From: a virus
IMG/VR virus record: IMGVR_UViG_3300033141_001264
Coordinates: 1 to 22,694 of that record
DNA length: 22,694 nt
Reading direction: 5' to 3' (one strand)
In this document: positions 1 through 7,500 of the stretch, piece by piece
Layout: every line of letters begins with the position of its first letter
Numbering within the stretch: position 1 is the stretch's first letter
Program-made: the position numbers and the translations under genes
The notes under the pieces: model-generated
Seen by the model: the letters and a program-made list of their open reading frames with translations, nothing else
What the model was told of the DNA's origin: nothing
The model's database searches: none

Positions 1-1
1 C

Positions 2-925
2 GGCAGGTACGGATTGAGAAAGTTGGCAGAAAAGTTAAATGAAAGCGGCTTCAGGACGCGTAGGGGCTACCAATGGAGCCAGCCGGTAGTGAAAAGCACG
101 CTTTCTAACCCTATTTACACAGGTAAAATGGTATGGAACAGGACGGAGCGCAAAAACACTAGGTCGATACCACGAAACCCCGATGAATGGGTTTTGTCAG
201 AAGGTCAGCACGAAGCCATAATATCGGTAGAATTGTTTGACAAAGTTCAAGCCGTATATAAGGAAAGGGCAAAGTACAGCCCTAAATCGGCTGGCAGCCC
301 TTATCCATTGACCGGCCTTATATATTGTGCTAATTGCGGCAACAAATATCGCGGCTGGTATAAGAAAGCTAAAAAGCCTGGAAGGCTTGTCTATTACTAC
401 CGATGCGGCGGATACATGCGCGGAAAGATATGCCATGCGCCGTCAATCCAAACACACAACTTAGAAGAATATGTGATTTCTAAAATAGAAAAATTGGGCC
501 AGAATAAGAAGGACTTGGCTGCTGCATACAAACAAGCTGTGGCCAATAAAACGACCAGAAAAGAAGCCCTTAACGCAGAAATCCGTAATGCCAAAAAGCT
601 CATAGAATCAATCAAGGTTAAGAAGAAAAGATACTTTGAAGCATTTGAAAATGGGATTTTGGAACCTGGTGACATAAAAGAAAGGATCCGCGAGTTGAAT
701 ACAGAATATGAAACAACTGGAAGCCGTATTCAGCAGATAGAACTGCAGCTACTTGAAATAGAAGCTCAATCAGAACATATTAAAACGGTTTTAGAAAAAA
801 TAAAAAATATCCGCAAGCTCTGGGAAGCTGCGGACACGGAGCAGCGCAAAATGTTAATGCGCCTGGTTGTTAAAAAGATTATAATTCATGATAGAGATAA
901 TATTAAATTGGAACTACACATCTAA
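2..925 (+). CDS. Large serine recombinase/integrase, C-terminal part (5' end outside window)
   Basis: This is the C-terminal part of a large serine recombinase, the enzyme that would integrate and excise the phage by site-specific strand exchange. The reading frame is open to the left edge, so the TTG at 14 is probably internal and the catalytic resolvase domain lies outside the window. Counting from that TTG, residues 1-55 are the end of the 'recombinase' DNA-binding domain (a helix, then the NPIYTGKMVWN motif). Residues 101-142 form the zinc ribbon, with Cys105, Cys108, Cys131 and Cys140. Residues 165-270 are a charged coiled coil, as these enzymes use for synapsis and directionality control. 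It is convergent with the lysis genes, as expected where an integration module meets the end of the late operon. It could be a non-integrase recombinase of the same family, but the zinc ribbon plus coiled coil favours a large phage integrase. Confidence 0.9.
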   Translation, partial: GRYGLRKLAEKLNESGFRTRRGYQWSQPVVKSTLSNPIYTGKMVWNRTERKNTRSIPRNPDEWVLSEGQHEAIISVELFDKVQAVYKERAKYSPKSAGSPYPLTGLIYCANCGNKYRGWYKKAKKPGRLVYYYRCGGYMRGKICHAPSIQTHNLEEYVISKIEKLGQNKKDLAAAYKQAVANKTTRKEALNAEIRNAKKLIESIKVKKKRYFEAFENGILEPGDIKERIRELNTEYETTGSRIQQIELQLLEIEAQSEHIKTVLEKIKNIRKLWEAADTEQRKMLMRLVVKKIIIHDRDNIKLELHI

Positions 926-935
926 TCCACTTTTC

Positions 936-1012
936 CTCCTACAAGGAGTTGTCTTACTAAAAGAGTTGGCTGGGCAACTCATTCAAAAAGACAACTCCCT
1001 GTAGGAGTTTTG
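936..1012 (+). terminator. Nested inverted repeat after the recombinase gene (likely terminator, possible att region)
   Basis: Starting 11 bases after the recombinase stop, arms of 20 bases at 936-955 and 988-1007 are inverted repeats with one mismatch. They enclose a second perfect hairpin (GAGTTG 963-968 with CAACTC 975-980). Each outer arm also holds its own small hairpin (for example CTCCT 936-940 with AGGAG 944-948). On the plus strand the structure is followed by GTTTTGTGC, so it can end recombinase transcription. Because recombinase attachment sites are often imperfectly symmetric and lie beside the integrase gene, an att site cannot be excluded. Confidence 0.5.
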
Positions 1013-1042
1013 TGCAAAAAATAACCCCGCAAGGACGGGGTT
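1011..1042 (-). terminator. Second late-operon terminator
   Basis: A 7-bp stem (AACCCCG 1023-1029 with CGGGGTT 1036-1042) has a six-base loop. Read on the minus strand it is followed by ATTTTTTG, a good Rho-independent terminator. There is no T-run on the plus-strand side. It backs up the terminator at 1163-1193 and insulates the recombinase gene from late transcription. Confidence 0.75.
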
Positions 1043-1110
1043 GCCCCATGGAAATATATCCACAAGAGAAAGGTTGGTCCTATATTATTCTACCATGATA
1101 TTTTACAATA

Positions 1111-1170
1111 ATCAACTTAATTGCGCTTAATTACAGCTAATAACACCAAATAACAGCAAATAACAAAAAA
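1111..1170. repeat. Six degenerate 10-bp tandem units, helically phased
   Basis: Six consecutive 10-base units start at 1111, 1121, 1131, 1141, 1151 and 1161. They read ATCAACTTAA, TTGCGCTTAA, TTACAGCTAA, TAACACCAAA, TAACAGCAAA and TAACAAAAAA. Each ends in an A-rich step, so A-tracts recur once per helical turn and the DNA may be intrinsically bent. The array lies in the 315-base gap between recombinase and holin genes, between the two minus-strand terminators. I see no gene in this gap. The function is unknown; recombinase or accessory-protein binding is one possibility. Confidence 0.6.
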
Positions 1171-1193
1171 CAGCCCCGGCACATGGCCGGGGC
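1163..1193 (-). terminator. First late-operon terminator, downstream of holin
   Basis: An 8-bp GC-rich stem (GCCCCGGC 1173-1180 with GCCGGGGC 1186-1193) has a five-base loop. On the minus strand it is followed directly by TGTTTTTTG. It lies about 50 bases past the holin stop and is the first strong terminator of the lysis operon. Confidence 0.85.
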
Positions 1194-1240
1194 ATTAGGG
1201 GGGAAATTGGAGACCCTTATACAAGCAAAGGCATCACTTC

Positions 1241-1441
1241 TTAATCATCAAAATAACCCTTGTTTTTACTTGTAGGGTTGTTTATTATTCCCGCTAGGAC
1301 GAGTATTCCCAGCAAGGCGATAACCAACTTGTCATAATTCCCAGGAAGTACAATTGATATGTTGTAAGTTTCCAAAGCATCTGCAAGTAGTGGAATAAAC
1401 GCAAGTATCGAAGCCCAAAGGCCGTAGTTCTTCCAGCGCAT
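1241..1441 (-). CDS. Holin, phi-LC3 (Phage_holin_1) type
   Basis: This 66-aa membrane protein resembles phi-LC3-type holins, which form membrane lesions at the programmed time so that endolysin reaches the wall. The WKN start, the hydrophobic helix at about 8-24, the second helix at about 39-55 and the ending AGIINNPTSKNKGYFDD match the family, where a G-x-x-x-D/N-P-T motif precedes a polar tail. I chose ATG 1441 because GAGG lies 8 bases upstream. The frame also allows GTG at 1450, but that codon overlaps the ribosome site. The start lies two bases after the M15 endolysin stop, so the two are probably translationally coupled. It is the last gene of the lysis block, followed by two terminators. 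Confidence 0.85.
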   Translation of the reverse strand: MRWKNYGLWASILAFIPLLADALETYNISIVLPGNYDKLVIALLGILVLAGIINNPTSKNKGYFDD

Positions 1442-1443
1442 GT

Positions 1444-1866
1444 TTACCACCTCGCTTTCTTTCCGCGCACGTCAACGTGGACGTGGCCATCTTTGTACCT
1501 TCCAAGTCCACCGTCTTGGAAATACTTCTCCGCAATGTCGGCTAGTTCGTTCATGCTCATTCCCTTGACATAAATATCAGCGGCATTGCCTCGCAAGTGT
1601 TGGCTCTTTTTCGCGCCGCCAACTTTCCTGTTCCTTTCGGGGCACCTGTAACCTGAATCAACTATAACCGGCTTGCCTATCTCGTCCCGTAGCTTTTGTA
1701 ATCGTCTTACAAGTTCCGGGTTGATTTTGACTGTTTTACAGCACGGGCATTGGAATTCTCTAAGCGAAAAATCCCTGCTAATTTGTATGTCATTCAACTT
1801 ATTGCCTAGCGAATTCTGCCTAATTATCTCCGCAAATTCCTTGGCTATTTGAAGCATGTTGTTCAT
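1444..1866 (-). CDS. Endolysin, M15-family peptidase (Peptidase_M15_3 type)
   Basis: This 140-aa protein looks like a phage M15 peptidase, a zinc enzyme that cuts peptide bonds in the peptidoglycan stem or cross-bridge. The core motif SGYRCPERNRKVGGAKKSQH (71-90), followed by GNAADI, supplies the zinc ligands His90 and Asp97. HVHVDV near residue 130 supplies the third histidine. An N-terminal cysteine cluster (Cys40, Cys42, Cys43) is common in this subfamily. There is no separate wall-binding domain and no signal peptide, so release would depend on the holin encoded next. The ATG at 1866 follows GAGGTG, which overlaps the TGA of the upstream protease gene. Whether it cleaves D-Ala-D-Ala or L-Ala-D-Glu bonds cannot be read from the sequence. 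Confidence 0.9.
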   Translation of the reverse strand: MNNMLQIAKEFAEIIRQNSLGNKLNDIQISRDFSLREFQCPCCKTVKINPELVRRLQKLRDEIGKPVIVDSGYRCPERNRKVGGAKKSQHLRGNAADIYVKGMSMNELADIAEKYFQDGGLGRYKDGHVHVDVRGKKARW

Positions 1867-1875
1867 AACAACACC

Positions 1876-2802
1876 TCATTCCAACAAGTCAAGCCTGTCC
1901 AAAATCACCGCAAGCTGCTCTCTCGTTACAATCCCCTTTGGATCCCAGTTCTCGCCGTCACCTTTCATTATCTCCTTCTTAATTGCCTTGGCTACTGATT
2001 GTCTCGCCCAAGGTGCTACCTTGTCCAAGTCTTTCAGTTTAGTAGTCATAGATTTGGTTCCCTCCAAACTACTAATTTCCGGCAAAACAAAAAGCCCGTA
2101 CCCTGTTTTAGGGTCGTGGCCCGGTTCTAGCAAGTCTTTCGCGTTTTCTTTCAGAAAGCCCAATGATTCTTCAGGTGTAGGATACCTGCCGTATTTCTCT
2201 TTGTGCCATTGAAACCACAGTGCTAACATGCCGGCTACCCAGGGAGCAGAAAAACTTGTACCGTGAACGTATCTGCCGGCAGAAAGGTACAGGCCAGAAA
2301 AACCGCATACGTCAAGTTTTTCACCAATGCTGCTATAATGAGTACGTTTTGGCTTACCATTAATAAGGGTACACGCGCCCACAGAAATCCAGGTGTCAAG
2401 AGTAGCGGCGTCGCTTAATCCTCGTTCCCCCTCGTTGCCAGCAGATGTTATAAGCGTGACATTGTTGGCAAGAAGGACACCCCTTTGCGCCTGTTCAATC
2501 TCCGGTGTATCGTTACCGCCTAAGCTCATTTCTACAATATTTACGCTTTCACCTACAAGGGACCAGTAGAACTGCCTGATTTTTCCCTGGCTTTCTGGCG
2601 TCAGGTGGCCGTTTATTGTAGTAAGACCCGGTTTCGGCCTTTCTAAGATTTCAGCATCAGGGGCAACCTGCTTTAAAATATCAGCTACATTGGCACCGTG
2701 GCCTTTGAAGTTCTCAAATACGGCTATCTTCACGCCTTTGCCGGTATAGCCAGCTTTGTGCCATTTGTCTATGCGGCAGTATTTCTTTTTTTCTTCGTTC
2801 AT
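1876..2802 (-). CDS. Subtilase (S8) with C-terminal S-layer-homology domain
   Basis: This 308-aa protein is a subtilisin-family serine peptidase fused to an SLH domain. His35 lies in a GHGANVADI motif, the oxyanion Asn123 in SAGNEG, and the catalytic Ser183 in HGTSFSAPWVAG. The usual catalytic Asp position after the first strand reads VKIAVFENF, with Glu30 in its place. Residues 258-308 form one SLH repeat (DLDKVAPWARQSVAKAI... followed by VTREQLAVILDRL); such repeats bind secondary wall polymers beneath S-layers. No signal peptide or prodomain is visible. It sits inside the lysis operon, between the XhlA-like gene and the endolysin, with a ribosome site made by the GGGGGG of the preceding gene. 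I infer that it reaches the wall during lysis and degrades surface-layer or wall protein. A virion-associated role is possible. Confidence 0.85.
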   Translation of the reverse strand: MNEEKKKYCRIDKWHKAGYTGKGVKIAVFENFKGHGANVADILKQVAPDAEILERPKPGLTTINGHLTPESQGKIRQFYWSLVGESVNIVEMSLGGNDTPEIEQAQRGVLLANNVTLITSAGNEGERGLSDAATLDTWISVGACTLINGKPKRTHYSSIGEKLDVCGFSGLYLSAGRYVHGTSFSAPWVAGMLALWFQWHKEKYGRYPTPEESLGFLKENAKDLLEPGHDPKTGYGLFVLPEISSLEGTKSMTTKLKDLDKVAPWARQSVAKAIKKEIMKGDGENWDPKGIVTREQLAVILDRLDLLE

Positions 2803-2805
2803 GCT

Positions 2806-3066
2806 TTACCCCCCTACATAAGAAAGGACTGCAATAAACATTGCAACCCCGGCGATTATCCAACTGGTGTAATCTTTTCTCGTTTCTGTTGCCCCCTGTA
2901 TACTGGAAACCTTTCTCATTAACTCGTTAACCTGCTGCCTCAAGTTGTTGTAATCACGGATTAGTGTAGTTGTGCGGTCCATTTCTCTTCGTAACGTTTC
3001 AATATCTTTTCTAAGTTGGGAGAACATTTCAAAGAGGTCTTTGTTTGAGTACCATTGCTCGTTCAA
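2806..3066 (-). CDS. XhlA-like coiled-coil membrane protein of the lysis cassette
   Basis: This 86-aa protein has a heptad-like charged region (residues 10-55), a short linker and one C-terminal transmembrane helix (about 66-85, SWIIAGVAMFIAVLSYVGG). This is the layout of the haemolysin XhlA family, membrane proteins that act with a holin during lysis in Gram-positive phages and PBSX-type elements. The start is TTG at 3066 behind a GGGGGGTG ribosome site. It is the first gene of the lysis block, separated from the rha gene by a terminator, so it must be read through from upstream or have its own promoter in the 120-base gap; I see no convincing promoter there. Confidence 0.75.
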   Translation of the reverse strand: MNEQWYSNKDLFEMFSQLRKDIETLRREMDRTTTLIRDYNNLRQQVNELMRKVSSIQGATETRKDYTSWIIAGVAMFIAVLSYVGG

Positions 3067-3152
3067 AAATTACACCCCCCCTGGGGAATTTTGGTTTGCC
3101 AACACGTGTTTGAAATGGTATCCTAAAAGTGCAGGCTAGGTGGTGTACACAC

Positions 3153-3182
3153 CGAAAAGCCCGCCGTCCTGGGGAGGCGGGC
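3153..3182 (-). terminator. Terminator after the Rha-family gene
   Basis: GCCCGCC (3159-3165) pairs with GGCGGGC (3176-3182), and three further inner pairs are possible. On the minus strand the stem is followed by TTTTCGG, a short T-run. It starts 8 bases after the rha stop and would end or attenuate that transcript. Confidence 0.65.
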
Positions 3183-3189
3183 CTGCCTG

Positions 3190-3882
3190 CTATCCCTCGG
3201 CTGCTTCGTCTAAAAGCATTGTGTTTTCAGGCTCTATATAACCACGTATTTTCTCGAAATATGTTTTCAAAATCTCTTTACGTTCTTGATAATCAGGAAT
3301 CGTTACTACAAGCCCTACATCGAACTTTTGAAGTCTTTGAATAGCTTCCATTTGCCAGGGTGTTAGATGTTCTCTGACTGATTCTCCTTTCGCTAATCCA
3401 TGCTCTTTCCTGAAATCCCTTGCTCTCATGCCTAATACAATTTGGTTGAGCATATCAGCTTCATTGGAGTAATGGTAGTATCTAGGGTTTTCATGCATTA
3501 TTTTAATTGCATTAGTTAACTCTGGGTATTCCAAGCGTGCCAAGTTGCGGTTAATAATAAACCGCTCCATTTCGTTGAAGCGGTTAATGTAGGCTTCTTT
3601 AAACTGTGCTGCTTTCTTGCCCGTAAAACCCATTACAACAAATACAAATCCGTCTTTGGTCAATAAATATTCTTTATATTTGCCCTTACCTGCCCGGTAA
3701 TAAGAAACCACAAAATTGCGGTTTCTAAATTCCTTGCTACATTCGCAGGTTTCAACTGCTCTTAAAACAACATCATGCCGTTTATCAAATATCTCCGCAA
3801 CTTTTCTACTGCTTACTACAGGAATACCATCAAGCACAGTCACCCCAAAACTATCATCTTTAACCAAAGCTAACTTTGTCAT
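3190..3882 (-). CDS. Rha-family phage regulatory protein
   Basis: This 230-aa protein has an N-terminal Rha domain (Phage_pRha): VSSRKVAEIFDKRHDVVLRA at about 24-43, then F-x-x-RNF and YLLTKDGFVFVVMGFTGKKA, ending in the conserved helix with RFNEME. Rha proteins are temperate-phage regulators linked to interference with phage growth in hosts lacking integration host factor; the mechanism is unclear. The C-terminal 110 residues are helical and of no family I recognise. I chose ATG 3882 because AAAGGAG lies at ideal distance; a TTG at 3900 overlaps that site. It sits between structural and lysis genes, bounded by a terminator on each side, which suggests independent transcription and perhaps expression in the lysogen. 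Confidence 0.85.
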   Translation of the reverse strand: MTKLALVKDDSFGVTVLDGIPVVSSRKVAEIFDKRHDVVLRAVETCECSKEFRNRNFVVSYYRAGKGKYKEYLLTKDGFVFVVMGFTGKKAAQFKEAYINRFNEMERFIINRNLARLEYPELTNAIKIMHENPRYYHYSNEADMLNQIVLGMRARDFRKEHGLAKGESVREHLTPWQMEAIQRLQKFDVGLVVTIPDYQERKEILKTYFEKIRGYIEPENTMLLDEAAEG

Positions 3883-3914
3883 TTTAAAAGCTCCTTTCAA
3901 ATATATTTGCCCCT

Positions 3915-3943
3915 TTTAAAAGTGAAGCAAGCGGGACCGGCAA
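3915..3943 (-). promoter_or_regulatory. Possible promoter of the Rha-family gene
   Basis: On the minus strand TTGCCG (3943-3938) and TTTAAA (3920-3915) are separated by 17 bases, each matching four of six consensus positions. The start would fall near 3908, leaving room for the AAAGGAG site. The -35 element lies inside the inverted-repeat region 3926-3982, so a regulator binding there could control it. The match is modest. Confidence 0.35.
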
Positions 3944-3982
3944 GGAGCAAACCGGCCCTTTCGGGAGCGACCCTAGCTTGCT
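3926..3982. promoter_or_regulatory. Inverted-repeat element upstream of rha (operator or structured RNA)
   Basis: The outer arms AGCAAGC (3926-3932) and GCTTGCT (3976-3982) are perfect inverted repeats, extended inward by GGG 3933-3935 with CCC 3971-3973. They enclose two further hairpins: CCGG 3937-3940 with CCGG 3952-3955, and CCC 3956-3958 with GGG 3963-3965. The fold is a three-way junction on either strand. It matches no riboswitch I know. It may be an operator overlapping the rha promoter, or a structured leader RNA. Confidence 0.45.
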
Positions 3983-4009
3983 AAAATAAAAAACAGGCCA
4001 AAGCCTGTT
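3983..4009 (-). terminator. Terminator of the structural operon (possibly bidirectional)
   Basis: AACAGGC (3992-3998) pairs with GCCTGTT (4003-4009) across a four-base loop. On the minus strand the stem runs straight into TTTTTATTTTAG, a strong T-tract. On the plus strand AAATTTTTGC follows, so it may work both ways. It separates the structural genes from the rha cassette. Confidence 0.8.
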
Positions 4010-4072
4010 AAATTTTTGCAGGATATTTTTTCTCCTTGGCGAATATATTGTTTTTCAAAAGGAGGAATTAAC

Positions 4073-4264
4073 TTGAATACCAGGATAACTATAGCAATTA
4101 TCATCGTAATGCTTCTTACAGGTAATGCTATATGGTTTATGGTTGACTTTTACACGGCTTGCTACAGGTATTCACGGTATGCCCCATTTTTTATGTTTCT
4201 AATGGGCGCAATCACTATTTCGCTAGCTGGTTGGTTTTTATTGACAGTGTTTAAGGACAAATGA
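4073..4264 (+). CDS. Small two-helix membrane protein (plus-strand accessory gene)
   Basis: This 63-aa protein has two hydrophobic helices (about 5-24 and 37-59) joined by an aromatic and basic loop (FYTACYRYSRYAP). I do not recognise the family. The start is TTG at 4073 because a perfect AAAAGGAGG lies 7 bases upstream; the frame is open further upstream but without a comparable site. It is transcribed against all neighbouring late genes, and its stop is 11 bases from the stop of the convergent membrane protein. A weak stem with a T-run follows. The opposite orientation and isolated position are typical of a 'moron', an accessory gene expressed from the prophage. An envelope role such as altering the host membrane or excluding other phages is possible but unproven. 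Confidence 0.6.
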   Translation: MNTRITIAIIIVMLLTGNAIWFMVDFYTACYRYSRYAPFFMFLMGAITISLAGWFLLTVFKDK

Positions 4265-4265
4265 G

Positions 4266-4299
4266 AAAGCCGCCCTATGAAGGCGACTCTTTATTTTTC
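4266..4299 (+). terminator. Weak terminator of the plus-strand membrane gene
   Basis: CGCC (4271-4274) pairs with GGCG (4282-4285), with some outer pairs, and is followed by CTCTTTATTTTTCTT. The stem is short. It overlaps the last codons of the convergent minus-strand gene. Confidence 0.4.
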
Positions 4300-4589
4300 T
4301 TATTTGCACCCATGTATATACCTAGGATTATCCCCTCTGCTCCTATTGCTGCTATTACTAGGAAGAAGTAGACGAATGGCAAGTATAATTTTTCTGTATC
4401 TTCTCGACTTTGCTCCATATATTCTATTATTTGTTGCTCTTTTGGAGTGTCGTAATCGCCAACCATGCCTGCTAAATTCATTTCAAACAAAACTGCCTTT
4501 TGGCTTAATTTGATTTTATCAGCACACTTGTAAGCTCCCACCAAGCCAATTGTTATAAATAGAATTGACAGCAATAGGAGTTTTCTCAT
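4275..4589 (-). CDS. Two-helix membrane protein of unknown function
   Basis: This 104-aa protein has a hydrophobic N-terminal helix (about 4-19, after MRK), a polar acidic middle of about 50 residues and a second hydrophobic helix (about 68-93), then a basic tail ending KKNKESPS. The first helix could be a signal anchor, which would place the middle outside the membrane. Its ATG overlaps the TGA of the giant upstream gene by four bases (ATGA), with AAGGAG seven bases upstream, so the two are translationally coupled. It is the last gene of the structural operon, followed by the terminator at 3983-4009. It may help DNA delivery or lysis; I recognise no family. Confidence 0.75.
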   Translation of the reverse strand: MRKLLLLSILFITIGLVGAYKCADKIKLSQKAVLFEMNLAGMVGDYDTPKEQQIIEYMEQSREDTEKLYLPFVYFFLVIAAIGAEGIILGIYMGANKKNKESPS

Positions 4590-7500
4590 AACTGTTCTCC
4601 TTGAGAAAATAATTTTAATTTATTATACTCCATTTGCCGTTTTCTAGGAACAAGCTCAAAGGCTCTTATAGAAGGTAGAAGTTGTTTTTTGTGCATTTCT
4701 TCGTAAATTCTCTTCGGGTCTATCATCATTTCTCTTAATTTGGGTATTAGTTTTTCCATTTTTGCTTTATCGTTGCTTTCTCTGGCCTTGATATACTCAT
4801 CAATCAGCCTCTGCTCTTTCTCCCTTATCTTGCTCTCCGAGTACCCAACAATCCTCTTGACGTCTCGCTGAATACTCTCGCTTACCGGCATAAACCCTAC
4901 TGCCTTTAATGCCCTTTCCTGCGGTGATAACACAACCTTCAGCCTGCCCCTTCTCCACGGGTCGGATATTTCGCCGTCCTTTTGCATGGCCAGCGCTAAA
5001 TTACCCGGTGCTGGTGAAATAGCCCTTAGCGCTTCTACCCATTCCCGCTTGGCTGCCAATTGCGCAGTGCGTACTACAGTGCTTACAGCGGGTCCAGCCA
5101 AGTCTCTTATTTCGCCAGGAATAAAATCACCCATACCGACACGCCTTGAAATGTCCGCGCCGACATTGGAGAAGGCTCCGTACATTATTTCTTTGGCTAT
5201 GGCCTGCTTGGTCGGGTCGTTACCTGCCCATTCCATTAGAGCTTTTTTGCCTTCTAGTTCTAAGTCAATGTTGAATAAGCCTTCAACAGCATTCTTTAAT
5301 GCGTCCATGCCCGGGAAGGCAAAATACCCGCCGAGTACAACAAACGGCACCCAGAACCTTGCATTTTCCGCGCCTTGTAGCTGCGTAATGAATTCTAATT
5401 GTTTAACGGGGAACTTCTTAAACTGGAATAACACCTGCCCGACAGGACCAGCTCTCCTGATGAATGCAGGTGCGTCTCCTATACCATATTCAAACTGCGT
5501 CAATCTTATTACATCTTTTGCGTAATTTATTGCTTCTTGTCTTGTTTTGCCTTCTGCAAGCACTTTATAATATGCTCCTAACCCTGTGGCACGACGCAGG
5601 AATTTTTCAGTTGCTTGGAAAGCGGCAGTTGAAGCATTAAACAGCCTGCCCATTCCAGCTTTGGAATAACCGGCACCGGATTCAAGCCCCAGTTGAACGT
5701 CTACGCCTATTTGCTTCAATACGCCTCTATCTGTAGCCGAGCGCATGGCCGCTCGTCTCATACCTTGCGTTATCCATTTAGCCCCTAGCTTAGCGTAAGC
5801 ATTAATTAGTGTAGTAGCGTTTACCAAGGCCGTACTGATATTATACAAGCCAAGCTTGGCAATCGCCACAGCATTGGTTGTTGTGCTTGCAAGCTGCAAT
5901 GCTGGCCTGTCGCCCAAGTACCTGCCGAAAAATTTACTTACGGCCGGCACTTTCGCCATTGTGTTGTTGATTAGTTCTTCAACTTGTGTTGGGTTGCCGT
6001 TTACGTCGTTGATATAGTTTTTAATGTACTGCGCTATGCCTTTGTGTTCCTTGTCAAACGGGCCAAACTGCCGCTCAAACCTTGAAATCGACCTGGATTT
6101 AAATATATCCAGCGCAGCATAGCGGGAAATCATGTTAAAGTAGTGCCTGTGCACCCAATCCAGATCCGTTTCCCAGCCTTTTGCGCCTTTCCTCTGAAGG
6201 AAATTGCCGACAAACCTTGAGCGTCCTTTCATTCTGGCAATACCATTAAGTAATTCCTGTGCTTCTTCGGCAGTTAAGCCAAATTCTTTTTCGATTTTGC
6301 CTTTCAGTTTGAAGTATGACTTGTCGCCAATAACGGAAGCTTGTACGCTTTCCCCCGGAAACTCAAACTTTTTCGGAACAATGGTTATTTTCCTACCCTG
6401 CCTTGCCAGCGGGTTGCTCATCTGTACGGCTTCTCTTAAAGTCTTGGCGCTTCCGGCAAGTTTACCGTCTACTGCAATGAAATAGTTATGAAAGAAATGA
6501 GGTATATAACCTGTTCGGTAGCCGATAGGCTCCTTGCCTCTCATCTCCCTTGTCCGTTTGATTACGTTCCAAGCATGGTCGTAAGCAGCGCGGGTTAGCC
6601 TGTATGCCTTAATTATTTCTTTATTAGCGCCGAATTGGTTAACCAGTTCCGCAGGAGTAAACTTCTTGCCGAGCATATCCCCTGTCAAAAGTATCTCATA
6701 AAGCAACGCTTTGTTTTCTCTGTAAGCCCTTCTCCTTGCAAGCGGACTTCTTGCCTCACCGCTTAATGCTTTATCAATAGCTTTTAACCGCTTGTCAAAT
6801 AACCCCCTTAACCTTTCTTGCGTGTTGGTTGCCTCTATACCGTCTCTAACGTAGGATTCAGCAACGGGGTATTTCTTGGCAACCATTGTAGGTGATTTGA
6901 GCGGTGTTAATAGCCCCGGCTCTTTGACTTCCTCTTTGGTGATTACTTTAACATTCTTTTCTGCAATACCGGCAACGTCTTTTAAGTCTTGGGCGGCTTT
7001 CTCCACACTCTCGCCGACTTTTTCTATTGGAAGGCCGGAGTAAAGCATCACTGTGCCGTCTGTTTCTTGCTTTGGTTTTAGAAGTTCCTGCGCTTTCTTA
7101 ACTTCTTCACGTGCTTCCTGCACGTCGTCAAAAAGGAACTCTAACAATTCATTGGTAGCTTCTTCCTCCGCCTCATAGCTTTTACCTGTAATTTCTCCCT
7201 TTGTCCTTAAATATTCCTCATTTTTTGGCAGTTCATAACCTTCCAGTGTCTTAGTGCCGTGTGTCAGGTTGTCGTCTATTATCAATTCAATTCTTTTCGC
7301 TAATGCCTGGTTTTCTTGTCCTTCGTCTCTTATAATTCGTAGCAAGGCATTTTCAATCTCTTTGTAACTTACCCCCGTCTCGTCCTTAATCCGTTCAATT
7401 GCTTCGCTGGTATATCTCTTAGTGCCGCTAAACTCTCCTGTTGCCTCGTTAAAGTATCTCTCACCCTTAACCGTGTCTCTAAGTTCGCCAAGCAGCCTGT

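Noticed and set aside
1111-1170. CRISPR array
   Set aside because: The units are 10 bases long, contiguous and degenerate, without spacers or cas genes.
4986-5525. Plus-strand 179-aa frame
   Set aside because: It is antisense to the giant gene, with no family resemblance or ribosome site.
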